DNA from: Opitutus terrae PB90-1
GTDB taxonomy: Bacteria > Verrucomicrobiota > Verrucomicrobiia > Opitutales > Opitutaceae
Assembly (NCBI RefSeq): GCF_000019965.1
Contig: NC_010571.1
Span: 2,551,001-2,615,000 of the forward strand
DNA length: 64,000 nucleotides
Reading direction: 5' to 3'
This document shows, one piece after another, positions 24,977-38,253 of the stretch (positions are counted from its first letter, which is position 1; each line of letters opens with the position of its first letter). The notes beneath the pieces are model-generated. The model was not told where the DNA came from. It saw only the letters and a list, made by a program, of their open reading frames with translations, and searched no databases. Made by a program: the position numbers and the translations under genes.

Positions 24977-27790
24977 TCATACCGTCGCGACGGCGGCGGC
25001 TTCCGGCTTGATCGCTTCGGTCAGCGCGTCGCGGAGAACCTGCAGCCGCGGCGTGTCGATCGGTTGGCCCGCTTCGGAGCTCTCGATATAGAACGTGTCG
25101 ATCGCGACGCCGCGCTCCGTGCCGATCCGCGCGAACGTGATGTCGAAGCCTTGGTCGGAAATGATTTTGGCGAGCCGGTAGAGCAGACCGATCTGATCGC
25201 GGGCCTGGATCTCGACGATCGTGCGCTGCATGGCGAGTTCGTGATACACCTCGACGGTGGGCGGAAACGCGGTGTGCAGCGCCTCCCCGTTGACGACGCC
25301 GGTGTAGCGGCTGGCGGCGAGTTTCTTCGCCTGCGCGACGATATCGGGATAAAGATCCTTGTTCGAGACGAGCGCCGCCTCGATGGTGCGCGCAAAGGCT
25401 TCCTGCGCCGCGGCGCTCTGCACCACGCCGCGGCCCGGCTCGACGACGTAGAACGTGTCGATGGCGATGTGATCCGAACGCGAAATGATCTTCGCGCCGA
25501 GAATGCTCAGTCCCGCGACGCTGAACGCGCCGGCGAGTTTGTAGAAGAGGCCGGCGCGATCCCACGTGACGACATTGACGACGGTGAGGGATCGGTTGAG
25601 GTCGTCCTGCCATTCGATCACCGGCTTGAGCGAGCCGACGGAGTCGGCGGTGGTGATCGATTTGAGCAGCCGGTGCACCATCCGGATGTGGAGCGAGATT
25701 TCGTCGGGCTCGGTCTGGATGAAATAGCGGTCAGGAAGCAGGCCGAAATGCGCGACGATCTCTTCCGTGGCGACGCCCGGGATCGTGCGGGCGATGAGTT
25801 CCTGTTGGGTCATGTGCTTCTTCTTTTCGTAGTTGGCGTGAACGGCTTCGCCCAGGTTCAGGTGCTCCAAAGTGGCGAGGAAGAGGCGCGTGTGCAACGT
25901 GTCCTTGTAGCTGTTCCACAAGCTGGCCGCGGTGCCGCGGGCATCGCAGAACGTGTGGACGTACAGGTTCCGCAGACGCTCGGCATCGCCCACGATCTCG
26001 GCAAAAGCGGCGGCAGTTTGGGGGTCATCGACGTCCCGCTTCTGCCAGAATCGTGCCATCACCAGATGATTCTTGATGACGAACGTGACGAGTTCGCGGC
26101 CCTCGGGCGACACGCCGAGCCGCTCCAGAATCGGCGCGGCGAGCGCGGCCCCGGCCTCGGCGTGGCCTTTAATACCTTCCGACTTGCCGATGTCGTGCAA
26201 CAGCAGCGTCAGGTAAAGCAGCGCCGGATCGGAGGTTTCGTGCAGCGCCTGCCGGTATTTGAGGGTGATCGGTTCGGCTTCGGTGAAGATCAGGTCCAGC
26301 TGCCGGACCGCCTCGAGCGTGTGCACGTCGGCGGTGTAGCGATGATAAAACTCATGCTGCACCAGGCAGGTCAGCCCGGCGAACTCGGGGACAAATTTGT
26401 TCAGCACGCCGAGCTCGTGCATCAGGTTCAGCGCGGGAAACACCGCGCCCGGCTCGGACAGAATCGCGCGGAAGCTCACGTTGGCGTCCTGCGACGCGCG
26501 CACGTCGGGCGTCAGCAGGTGCAGCGACTGCCGGATCAGCGTGCCGAGATTGAAGTCCAGCTCGCAGTCGAGCTGCTGCCGGTGCCGGAACACGCGAATC
26601 AGCCGGACCGGGTCTTGCTCGAACACGGCGGGTGATTCCGCGGCGAGATCGCTGCCGCGCAGGACGAAGCCGTCGATCTTCTTCGTGCGGCGGAAGCGCG
26701 AGGCGAGCAGGCTGTCCCGGATCGAAATCTTTCCGCCCTTGGCGTCGCGACCGATCGTCAGCGCGAGCCGGCTCTCGATTAGCTTCGAGATCCGGAAGAT
26801 CGTTTGGGCGGACCGGTAGTAATCCTGCATGAAGTGCTCGACGCGCACGAGCAGGTTGGCCTCGGTGTAGCCGAGCTGGCGCGCGACGCGCGGCTGGTGG
26901 TCGAGATCGAGCAGGTCGGTGGCGCGGGAATTGATAAAGTGGAGCTCGTTACGGACCCGCAGCAGGAAGTCGTAGGCGCGGGTAAACGCGGCGAGCTCGT
27001 CGTGGCGAAGGTAGTTCTGGGTGGCGAGCTCCTCGATCTGGGTGATCCCGAGCTTCACGCGCGCCATCCACACGGCGTTCTGATAATCGCGCAGCCCGCC
27101 GACGCCGTTCTTCAGATCGGGTTCCTGCAGGAAAACGGTGTCGCCGTATTTGGCGCGGCGCTGGGCCTGATCGTCGAGCCGCGCGGCGATATAGCCCTTC
27201 GGGTCCTCGGTCGTGGAGAACGCGCGATACGCCTGCTCGAAGGTTTCGTAGAGCGAAGTCGAGCCCGCGGCGAGGCGCGACTCGAGCAGCGAGGTGAGGG
27301 TCTGGATGTCCTTGCGGGCCTCGGTGAAGACCTCGTCGACGTTGCGGATCGAGTGGCCGACCTTCAGTTTGCAGTCCCAGAGGGGGTAGAGGATCTCGTT
27401 GGTGAGGTGTTCGAGGAACGGCTTGATCGCGGCGGGCTTCGTTTTCGCCGGCAGGAGGAACATCACGTCGATATCGCTCAACGGGCTGAGTTCGCCGCGG
27501 CCATAGCCGCCGAGGGCGATCAGGGCGACGGCGACGGGCGGCTTGGCGGCGCCGGTCGCCTGCAGGTGGCTCAGCATGGCGGCGTCGAACAAGCGCAGCA
27601 GCATGTGATCGATCGTAGCCGACCAGGCGTGAACAATCTCCAGGCCGGAGGCGCCGGCCTTGTGCCGCTCGTGGAGCAGGTGTCTCTCGTTGGCGAGATA
27701 GGTCTTGCACGCGGCGAGCCGCTCCGCGCGCGTGGCGGCGCCAGTGAACGCCAGAGGATCTTCAGGTGCGACGGGGGTCGGAACGAACAT
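24977..27790 (-). CDS. glnD: Bifunctional uridylyltransferase/uridylyl-removing enzyme GlnD
   Basis: 937 residues. The nucleotidyltransferase motif GGYGRGELSPLSDIDVMFL is at 94-112 with catalytic Asp106 and Asp108. A helical GlnD linker and an HD hydrolase domain follow (LYLTLLLHDIGKSEGIKGHA, ~515-540). Two C-terminal ACT domains sense glutamine (VVTWDRAGLFYKLAGAFSVA near 730, IQARDQIGLLYRLAKIISDQ near 860). GlnD attaches UMP to PII under nitrogen limitation and removes it when glutamine is high. It stands upstream of the GAF kinase on the same strand, separated by a palindromic element. CTCAAC-type repeats (in its sense) precede it. Confidence 0.95.
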   Translation of the reverse strand: MFVPTPVAPEDPLAFTGAATRAERLAACKTYLANERHLLHERHKAGASGLEIVHAWSATIDHMLLRLFDAAMLSHLQATGAAKPPVAVALIALGGYGRGELSPLSDIDVMFLLPAKTKPAAIKPFLEHLTNEILYPLWDCKLKVGHSIRNVDEVFTEARKDIQTLTSLLESRLAAGSTSLYETFEQAYRAFSTTEDPKGYIAARLDDQAQRRAKYGDTVFLQEPDLKNGVGGLRDYQNAVWMARVKLGITQIEELATQNYLRHDELAAFTRAYDFLLRVRNELHFINSRATDLLDLDHQPRVARQLGYTEANLLVRVEHFMQDYYRSAQTIFRISKLIESRLALTIGRDAKGGKISIRDSLLASRFRRTKKIDGFVLRGSDLAAESPAVFEQDPVRLIRVFRHRQQLDCELDFNLGTLIRQSLHLLTPDVRASQDANVSFRAILSEPGAVFPALNLMHELGVLNKFVPEFAGLTCLVQHEFYHRYTADVHTLEAVRQLDLIFTEAEPITLKYRQALHETSDPALLYLTLLLHDIGKSEGIKGHAEAGAALAAPILERLGVSPEGRELVTFVIKNHLVMARFWQKRDVDDPQTAAAFAEIVGDAERLRNLYVHTFCDARGTAASLWNSYKDTLHTRLFLATLEHLNLGEAVHANYEKKKHMTQQELIARTIPGVATEEIVAHFGLLPDRYFIQTEPDEISLHIRMVHRLLKSITTADSVGSLKPVIEWQDDLNRSLTVVNVVTWDRAGLFYKLAGAFSVAGLSILGAKIISRSDHIAIDTFYVVEPGRGVVQSAAAQEAFARTIEAALVSNKDLYPDIVAQAKKLAASRYTGVVNGEALHTAFPPTVEVYHELAMQRTIVEIQARDQIGLLYRLAKIISDQGFDITFARIGTERGVAIDTFYIESSEAGQPIDTPRLQVLRDALTEAIKPEAAAVATV

Positions 27791-28167
27791 GGAAAGGGAA
27801 GAGCGGTTACTTTGCCCAAAAACGCGCGACGGGCGAGGGGAATTGAGAAGAAGCCAAGAGCTGAGAGTCCAGAGCGGAGAGCCGGGCGGGGAGTTGAGCG
27901 TTGAGGGTTGAGAGTTGAGAGGGGGTGGAGTTGAGAGATGAGGGTTGAGAGCGGGGAAGCTGAGCAGGCGGTTGGATCGAGAGTAGGGCGGAACCGCCGG
28001 GCCCGCCGGGGACGCGCCGGGCGGAGCGATGCGCCCGGCTTCGCAAAACCTCGGCCATCAGGCGCTCAGCGCTGGACTCTGGGCGCTGGACGGGCTCGGG
28101 TCCGTTTAACCACTTGCCTCGGCTGCCGGCGGACGGTTTTCTCAGCGGTTTTAGCACCCGCAAGACC
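27791..28167. other. Gene-free divergent region with GAGAGTTGA repeat tract (27841-27961)
   Basis: 377 bp between divergent glnD and valS. The glnD-proximal part is filled with imperfect GTTGAGAG/GAGAGCC repeats on the plus strand, which read CTCAAC/GGCTCTC in the sense of glnD. The valS-proximal part is GC-rich with short palindromes (GCGCCGGGCGG, GCGCCCGGC). No clear -35/-10 pair or gene was found. Confidence 0.5.
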
Positions 28168-30900
<2,733 letters not shown>

Positions 30901-30960
30901 CGCGAGGCGGGCGGGACGCCGCGCTCCCACGCACGCGTCAGCGGACACGAAGGCGCGGAA

Positions 30961-31641
30961 TCAGCGGCCGGACTTCACCTTGAAATTCCTAATCTCGAGG
31001 TGACTTTTCACCGTGCGGAACGCGAACCAGCCGCTCGTCAGCGGCGCGGGATCACGGAACGTGAAAATCTTTTCGCCATCGCGCCAGTACTCCGCGACGC
31101 CGTCGTGCGCGACGAGCCGGATCCGGTAGGTTTGATTCGGCTTCAGAAGGAACTGCGCCTGGCTCAGGTCGTGCTCGGGCAGCAGCGGACGCGCTGCCGT
31201 GCCATCGTAGCGCCGGAACCGCGTGGTCGAATTCGTGTTGCCACCGTAGCCGACATAGTAGGTGAGCAGGGTGTCGTAATCGGCGAACTTGCCGCTTCGG
31301 TCATGGCCGGCGCCGAACGGGCATTGGTCCGGCGCGGCGGGATCCTGCGCCATCCAGAAACAGTTCAGGTCGGATACCCGATCGTTCGGCCCGCCGCGCG
31401 AGACCGCGGTGGCATCGTAGCTGATCTCCACCGGCGCGGTGAGCTTCGGGCGATACCAGACGGTGCAGCCCGCGGCGTCCTCGATCACCAGTGCATCGCC
31501 GTCAACCCGGACCGTGCCGCCGGGCATCTGCTCGACGACCCAGTTCTCCATGCTCCCCGTGGGCGACGCCGCGCAGGCGGTCAGTCCGCTGCAGCCGACG
31601 AGCAGTCCGAGGAGGCCAATGAATCGGGCGGGAGCGTGCAT
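30961..31641 (-). CDS. Lipoprotein resembling the DUF6250 family
   Basis: 226 residues from the ATG at 31641. The N-terminus has a hydrophobic stretch followed by the lipobox LVGC (Cys17), so the mature protein is probably lipid-anchored. The body is beta-rich and jelly-roll-like, with YRPKLTAPVEISYDATAV, NCFWMAQDP, YYVGYGGNTNSTTRFRRYDG, LLKPNQTYRIRLVAHDG and a closing GWFAFRTVKSHLEIRNFKV. That pattern resembles DUF6250/concanavalin-like domains found beside polysaccharide-degrading enzymes. The function is probably glycan binding or a lyase-type scaffold; this is inferred. Divergent from the response regulator gene. Confidence 0.7.
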   Translation of the reverse strand: MHAPARFIGLLGLLVGCSGLTACAASPTGSMENWVVEQMPGGTVRVDGDALVIEDAAGCTVWYRPKLTAPVEISYDATAVSRGGPNDRVSDLNCFWMAQDPAAPDQCPFGAGHDRSGKFADYDTLLTYYVGYGGNTNSTTRFRRYDGTAARPLLPEHDLSQAQFLLKPNQTYRIRLVAHDGVAEYWRDGEKIFTFRDPAPLTSGWFAFRTVKSHLEIRNFKVKSGR

Positions 31642-31711
31642 GTGGTACTCATCCCACGCCGCGCCGCGGCGGGCAAACGAGGATGTGTTCAAACCGATTG
31701 AGCCGCGCGGG

Positions 31712-31741
31712 TTGAGCGCGGAGCTACGGTGCCGATATAAG
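31712..31741 (+). promoter_or_regulatory. Candidate sigma-70-type promoter for the response-regulator gene
   Basis: TTGAGC (31712-31717), an 18-bp spacer and TATAAG (31736-31741) match the vegetative consensus at 4 of 6 and 5 of 6. It would leave a leader of about 110 nt before the ATG at 31862; that leader contains a short CCCAA-ACGA-TTGGG hairpin. Confidence 0.4.
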
Positions 31742-31861
31742 AATCGCTGGACCTTTACGCCCAACCCCCCGACGATGCGGCGGCTGCGACCGTACTCCCA
31801 AACGATTGGGCTGTCGGGCTGCGGCGGTCGCCGGTCCTTTCGCTCCCACGAATACCTCCCA

Positions 31862-33076
31862 ATGAAGATACTGATTGCTGATGACGAACCCGTTGCCCGG
31901 CGGGTGCTGATGGGATTTCTGGAAAAGGAAAAATACGAAGTGGTGGTGGCGGAAGACGGCCAGGCTGCGTTGAAGCTGCTCAGCGCGCCGGAGGCGCCGA
32001 CGATTGCGATTCTTGACTGGATGATGCCCGGACTGAACGGGCTGCAGGTTTGCCGGCGGATTCGGACCACCAACCTCAAGATTCGACCCTATGTGATGAT
32101 GGTGAGCGCGAAGAGCGGCGCGAACGACATCACCTCGGCGCTGGACGCGGGCGCGGACGACTACATTTCAAAACCTTTCAATCCGGGTGAACTGATGGCG
32201 CGGCTGCGGGTCGCGCGGCGCTCGATCGAGTATCAGGTCGAACTGCAGAACCACATCACGCAGCTCGAATCGCTCGCGCAGCGGTACAACCTGCTGGGCG
32301 AGATCGCGGCGGCGCAGAGTGCGCGGGCGCGCTCCGGCACGATGCCGCCGATTCCGGATCCGGACGCGGCGGATGCGAAGCTCGGCCCGGGCGGGGAGCG
32401 CATCGATGCGATCATGATCCGCTCGATTTCCGATCTTGGGCTTGGTCGCGCGGTGAAGGCGCAGATCGACCACGGGAACGTGCACCGGCCGCTGGCGTTC
32501 ACGACGTGGGCCGGGGTGGTTTACCTGAAAGAGCAGGTTTGGATAGATCTGCTGCTTGAGGTGGACGCGGCGGCCGCAGGCGCGATGTTCCAAAAGATGC
32601 TGAAGCGCACCGCGGCGTCGCATCGTGAGACGCTGGATTTCCTCGCGGAGACGCAGACGATCATCAGCGCGGCGTTCCGCAACGAGGCGCAGAGCCGCGG
32701 CGGTGATGCGATCACGCCGATTCTGTCGCGGGCGTTGCGCACCGGCGAGGCGCATCATCGCGTCATGCCGGTGCCGCCGGAACGCGAGACGCACACGTAC
32801 GCGCTGCAAGGCTACGCGGTCCGGCTTACGGTCGTGCGCCGCCCCGATTGCATCGAACTGAAGACAGCGGGACAGCTGTCGGAGTCGGACATCCTGGCCG
32901 AGCCGTTCCCGCCCCCGGAAGTGAGCGATCTGCCGCTGTTGAGCCAAGGCGTGGTGCTCAGCGATCGGTTCATCGAAAAACTGTCCTCGATGGCGGAGTC
33001 GGAGTTGAAGACGCTGCTGGTCCCGGTCATCCGGGCCTCGCCGCTGGCAAACTATTTCATGCACGGCGACGAGTGA
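31862..33076 (+). CDS. Response regulator with an unassigned, possibly CheX/CheC-like C-terminal domain
   Basis: 404 residues from the ATG at 31862 (KILIADDEPVARRVLMGFLE). The receiver domain (1-~120) is complete: acidic pair Asp7/Asp8, phosphorylation site Asp52 (LDWMMPG), Ser82 and Lys104 (ISKPF). A short coiled coil follows (YQVELQNHITQLESLAQRYN, ~127-150). The remaining ~240 residues have no DNA-binding or enzymatic motif that I recognise. LLLEVDAAAAGAMFQKMLKR and ETLDFLAETQTIISAAFRNE resemble the alpha/beta layout of CheX/CheC/FliY phosphatases, but the characteristic E-x2-N pair is not intact. No kinase is adjacent. Upstream codons in this frame overlap the divergent lipoprotein and are excluded. 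Confidence 0.8.
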   Translation: MKILIADDEPVARRVLMGFLEKEKYEVVVAEDGQAALKLLSAPEAPTIAILDWMMPGLNGLQVCRRIRTTNLKIRPYVMMVSAKSGANDITSALDAGADDYISKPFNPGELMARLRVARRSIEYQVELQNHITQLESLAQRYNLLGEIAAAQSARARSGTMPPIPDPDAADAKLGPGGERIDAIMIRSISDLGLGRAVKAQIDHGNVHRPLAFTTWAGVVYLKEQVWIDLLLEVDAAAAGAMFQKMLKRTAASHRETLDFLAETQTIISAAFRNEAQSRGGDAITPILSRALRTGEAHHRVMPVPPERETHTYALQGYAVRLTVVRRPDCIELKTAGQLSESDILAEPFPPPEVSDLPLLSQGVVLSDRFIEKLSSMAESELKTLLVPVIRASPLANYFMHGDE

Positions 33077-33083
33077 GCGGGGA

Positions 33084-33156
33084 GGTAGGGACGGCTCTCC
33101 GAGCCGTCCGGGAAGTCGCCGATTGCTCGCGGACGCCACGAAGTGGCGTCCCTACC
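33084..33156. repeat. Three-way-junction palindrome, GGTAGGGAC family
   Basis: A 9-bp outer stem (33084-33092 with 33148-33156, GGTAGGGAC/GTCCCTACC) encloses two 9-bp hairpins with 3-nt loops: GGACGGCTC-TCC-GAGCCGTCC (33089-33109) and GGACGCCAC-GAA-GTGGCGTCC (33131-33151). It has the same architecture as 24906-24956 but different sequence. It lies 8 bp after the response-regulator stop. Confidence 0.85.
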
Positions 33157-33220
33157 AATGAAGCCGCGTGAGGGAGGGCGCAGCAAGACTGCGCCCCGAC
33201 CAAGCGAGGTTGTGCTGGAG

Positions 33221-33344
33221 CCGCGACGCCCTCGTCGCGGCAGCCGGAGCGGCGCAGCATGATGTAGCTGGGCTCGCTGAGCCCGGCCGGCCGGGGTCAA
33301 CGACCCCGGCTACAACAAGGCCGACGCGACGGGGGCGTCGCGTC
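33221..33344. repeat. Composite palindrome: GTAGCC-family unit nested between halves of a GCGACGCCCTCG-family unit
   Basis: Left half CCGCGACG-CCCT-CGTCGCGG (33221-33240), then a GTAGC..GGCTACA three-way element (33263-33314, one mismatch in the outer stem), then the right half GACGCGACG-GGGG-CGTCGCGTC (33323-33344). Uninterrupted copies of the outer family occur at 59141 and 62729. Confidence 0.75.
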
Positions 33345-33412
33345 TGCAGAAGGGCGGCGAGGGTTGGCTCCGAAATTGGGCCCGGCGGGGTCGGGAGACT
33401 CCGCCCTACGCA

Positions 33413-35254
33413 TCAGGCGGTTTCGAGAATCTTGTAGAGTCGGGCGACCATGGCGGTCGCGTCGTCGAGCAGGCCGGCACTGATCAGCGCGTTGTCGAGA
33501 ATCTGTTCGGCAACGAGCTTGGCCTTATCCGGCGCAGCGGTGTGCGTTTCGAAGAGCCGCTTGATCACGGCCGAGCGCGGATTGATCTCGAGGTTCACGC
33601 GCAGCGGCGACTCGGCGCCATCCTTGTTCAGCGCCTTCATCATGCGGCGCATGTGCGGCGACATGAACTTGTCGGCATTCAGTGCGAGCGCCGGGGAATC
33701 GACGAGCCGATCGCTGGCTTTCACCTCGGCGACGCGCTCGCCCAGCGTGTCCTTCAGCCAGCTCGTGAGCTTCTTGGTGTCGTCCTCGCTCAGCGCGCCC
33801 TCGGGCTTCGGCAGGTCGGACAGCTTGACGTCGGCGTGATCGGCGGCAGTGAGCTTTTTGCCGTCGAACTCGCGCAGGCTGTTCATCACATACTCATCGA
33901 CTGACTCGTAGCAGAAGAGCACCTCGAGATTGCGCGCCTTGAACCCTTCGAGATACGGGCCGCTTTCGATCGCCGCGCGGTTCGGGCCGAAGAGATAATA
34001 AATCTCCTTCTGCTCGCTGCCCATCCGGGTGACGTAGTCGGCGAGACTGGTGGTCTTGCCCTTCTCGGTCAGCGACGACTCGAACCGGAGCAGCTTCGCG
34101 AGCTGGTCCTTGTGCGTGAAGTCGACGGCGGCGCCCTCCTTCAGGAAGAAGCCAAACTCGGCGTAAAACTCGTTGTAGGCGTCGACGCGGTTCTTCGCCT
34201 CGTCCTCGAGAAATTTCAGGAAGCGCTTCGTGATGACCTTGTTCAGCTTCTCGATCAGCGCCTTGTCCTGCATCGTCTCGCGCGAGATGTTGAGCGGCAG
34301 GTCCTCGCTATCGACGACGCCCTTAAGGAACCGCAGCCACTCGGGGAGCAGGTGCTTGGGCTTGGCGTCGATCATCACCTTCCGGCAGTAGAGCGCGACC
34401 GACGGCTCGAGCCGCGAGAACCCGAGCTTTTCCGTGTTTTCCTTCGGTACGAACAGCAGCGCGTTGATCGCGAGCGGCGCGTCGGCGGAGAAGTGCAGCC
34501 GCAGCCGCGGCTCGTCGAACGCGTGCGCCTGGAACTTGTAGAACTCGGTGTATTCCTCGTCCTTGATCTCGTTTTTGTTGCGGAGCCACAGGGCCTGGAC
34601 GGTGTTGACGCGCTTGCCGTTCAGGTTGATCGGGAACGACACGAACGCGCTGTAGCGCTCGAGGATCTCCTTGATCCGCCAGTCTTGGGAAAATTCCGAG
34701 CACTCGTCCTTCAGCTCGATCACGATCTTCGCGCCGCGGCGCTCGCCGCTGCTTTCCTCGATCGAATAGTTGCCGGCGCCTTCGCTGGTCCAGAGCTGGC
34801 CGGTTTCGTCTTTCCGCCACGAGTGCGTGTAGACCTTGACCGACTTGGCGACCATGAACGCGGAGTAGAAGCCGACGCCGAACTGGCCGATCAGACTGGT
34901 GTTCTTCTGCTCGCTTTCGGCCAGCGCCTTCAGAAACGCCTTGGAGCCGGAGTGCGCGATCGTGCCGAGATTCTCGACCAGCTCCTGCCGGGTCATGCCA
35001 ATGCCAAAGTCCTGGATCGTGATCGTCTTCGCCTTGTCGTCGGTGGTGACGTTGATCTCCAGCGTGAGCGTGTCGTCGTAGATCTCCTTTTCCGTGAGCT
35101 GCAGGTGGCGCAGCTTCTCCAGTGCGTCGGAGGCGTTGGACACCAGCTCGCGCACGAAGATTTCCTTCTCCGTGTAGAGCGAGTGGGTGACAATATCGAG
35201 GAGCTGGGCGATCTCGGCCTGGAACTCGAATTTTTGCGGTGCCGTGGTGGACAT
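33413..35254 (-). CDS. htpG: Chaperone HtpG (Hsp90)
   Basis: 613 residues, full length for the family. The N-terminal GHKL ATPase shows FVRELVSNASDALEKLR, IQDFGIGMTRQELVENLGTI and GQFGVGFYSAFMVA. The middle domain has LPLNISRETMQ and LYCRKVMI, and the C-terminal dimerisation domain ends at the stop. HtpG is an ATP-dependent cytosolic chaperone that works after DnaK. GTTGAGAGCTGAG repeats lie directly 5' of the start (35258 onward), reading CTCAGCTCTCAAC in its sense. Confidence 0.97.
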   Translation of the reverse strand: MSTTAPQKFEFQAEIAQLLDIVTHSLYTEKEIFVRELVSNASDALEKLRHLQLTEKEIYDDTLTLEINVTTDDKAKTITIQDFGIGMTRQELVENLGTIAHSGSKAFLKALAESEQKNTSLIGQFGVGFYSAFMVAKSVKVYTHSWRKDETGQLWTSEGAGNYSIEESSGERRGAKIVIELKDECSEFSQDWRIKEILERYSAFVSFPINLNGKRVNTVQALWLRNKNEIKDEEYTEFYKFQAHAFDEPRLRLHFSADAPLAINALLFVPKENTEKLGFSRLEPSVALYCRKVMIDAKPKHLLPEWLRFLKGVVDSEDLPLNISRETMQDKALIEKLNKVITKRFLKFLEDEAKNRVDAYNEFYAEFGFFLKEGAAVDFTHKDQLAKLLRFESSLTEKGKTTSLADYVTRMGSEQKEIYYLFGPNRAAIESGPYLEGFKARNLEVLFCYESVDEYVMNSLREFDGKKLTAADHADVKLSDLPKPEGALSEDDTKKLTSWLKDTLGERVAEVKASDRLVDSPALALNADKFMSPHMRRMMKALNKDGAESPLRVNLEINPRSAVIKRLFETHTAAPDKAKLVAEQILDNALISAGLLDDATAMVARLYKILETA

Positions 35255-35257
35255 GGG

Positions 35258-35335
35258 AGGGGAGTTGAGAGCTGAGGGTTGAGAGCTGAGAGCCGGAGGC
35301 CCTGAGCTTGTCGAAGGGCTGAGAGCTGAGCGTCT
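35258..35335. repeat. GAGAGCTGA-type tract with an embedded CTTGTCGAAG palindrome
   Basis: GTTGAGAGCTGAG units continue from the htpG start to about 35335. They are interrupted at 35299-35319 by GCCCTGAGCTTGTCGAAGGG plus one C, a short imperfect hairpin. To my knowledge its core (CTTCGACAAGCTCAG read on the other strand) is a sequence seen dispersed in many unrelated bacterial genomes. The rest of the gap to 35570 holds GC-rich partial palindromes (CACGCACATCCTGCCCGTGG) and no gene. Confidence 0.55.
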
Positions 35336-35570
35336 AGAGCTATAAAAGAAAAGAGCCCGCTAGTTTAGCGGCGGTGGGAAAAAATCAAGCAGCAGGATGG
35401 GAAGGCCAAAGCAGCGTCGGCCGCACGTGGCACGCACATCCTGCCCGTGGCGGGTGCGGTTGACCTGGCGCCTACGGGCGAGACGTGGCCACAAACCCCA
35501 CGGGCGGGACGCCTGGGCCACGTTGGCGGCCGGGAACGCGCCGGCGATTCGCCTGTCCGCGGCGCGCCCC

Positions 35571-37937
<2,367 letters not shown>

Positions 37938-38253
37938 GCCTCCGAGTTGGTGCGTTGACCGCCGCCGCGGTCCGTTGACCGTGCCGCGGCTGCGGCGGTT
38001 TCCGCGTGGCTGAAGACGCGACCGATCGTCAGCCCTGCGGCACCCGGGAGGTCGGCGATTCCCCCTCGGGCGGCTACCGGGCATTATCTTATGCGGTCCA
38101 CGCGAATCCGCCGCCGCCATTTTCCTGCGATGGAGGAACTGTGCCGCGCGGTACCCAACTAAGCCGGGCGGGTTGCGGGCCGCGCCACAGCGGTCCGGCC
38201 GGCCGACTGGCGGCCTGGCGGAATTTCCCGGCGCGCGGCCCAACACACCTTTC
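37938..38253. other. 316-bp gap between glgX and treZ
   Basis: No gene is seen. Near the glgX stop, CCGCCGCCGCGG and CCGCGG..GCGGCGG (about 37960-38000) are inverted copies around a repeated GTTGACCG, a possible weak hairpin without a T-run. The gap is long for an operon, so treZY may have its own promoter. Confidence 0.4.

Noticed and set aside
27841-27961. CRISPR array or minisatellite at the GAGAGTTGA tracts
   Set aside because: Units are short, imperfect and contiguous without regular spacers, and no cas gene is present.
31439-31861. A 141-codon N-terminal extension of the response regulator
   Set aside because: It runs through the divergent lipoprotein gene and the promoter region, and the receiver domain begins exactly at the ATG at 31862.
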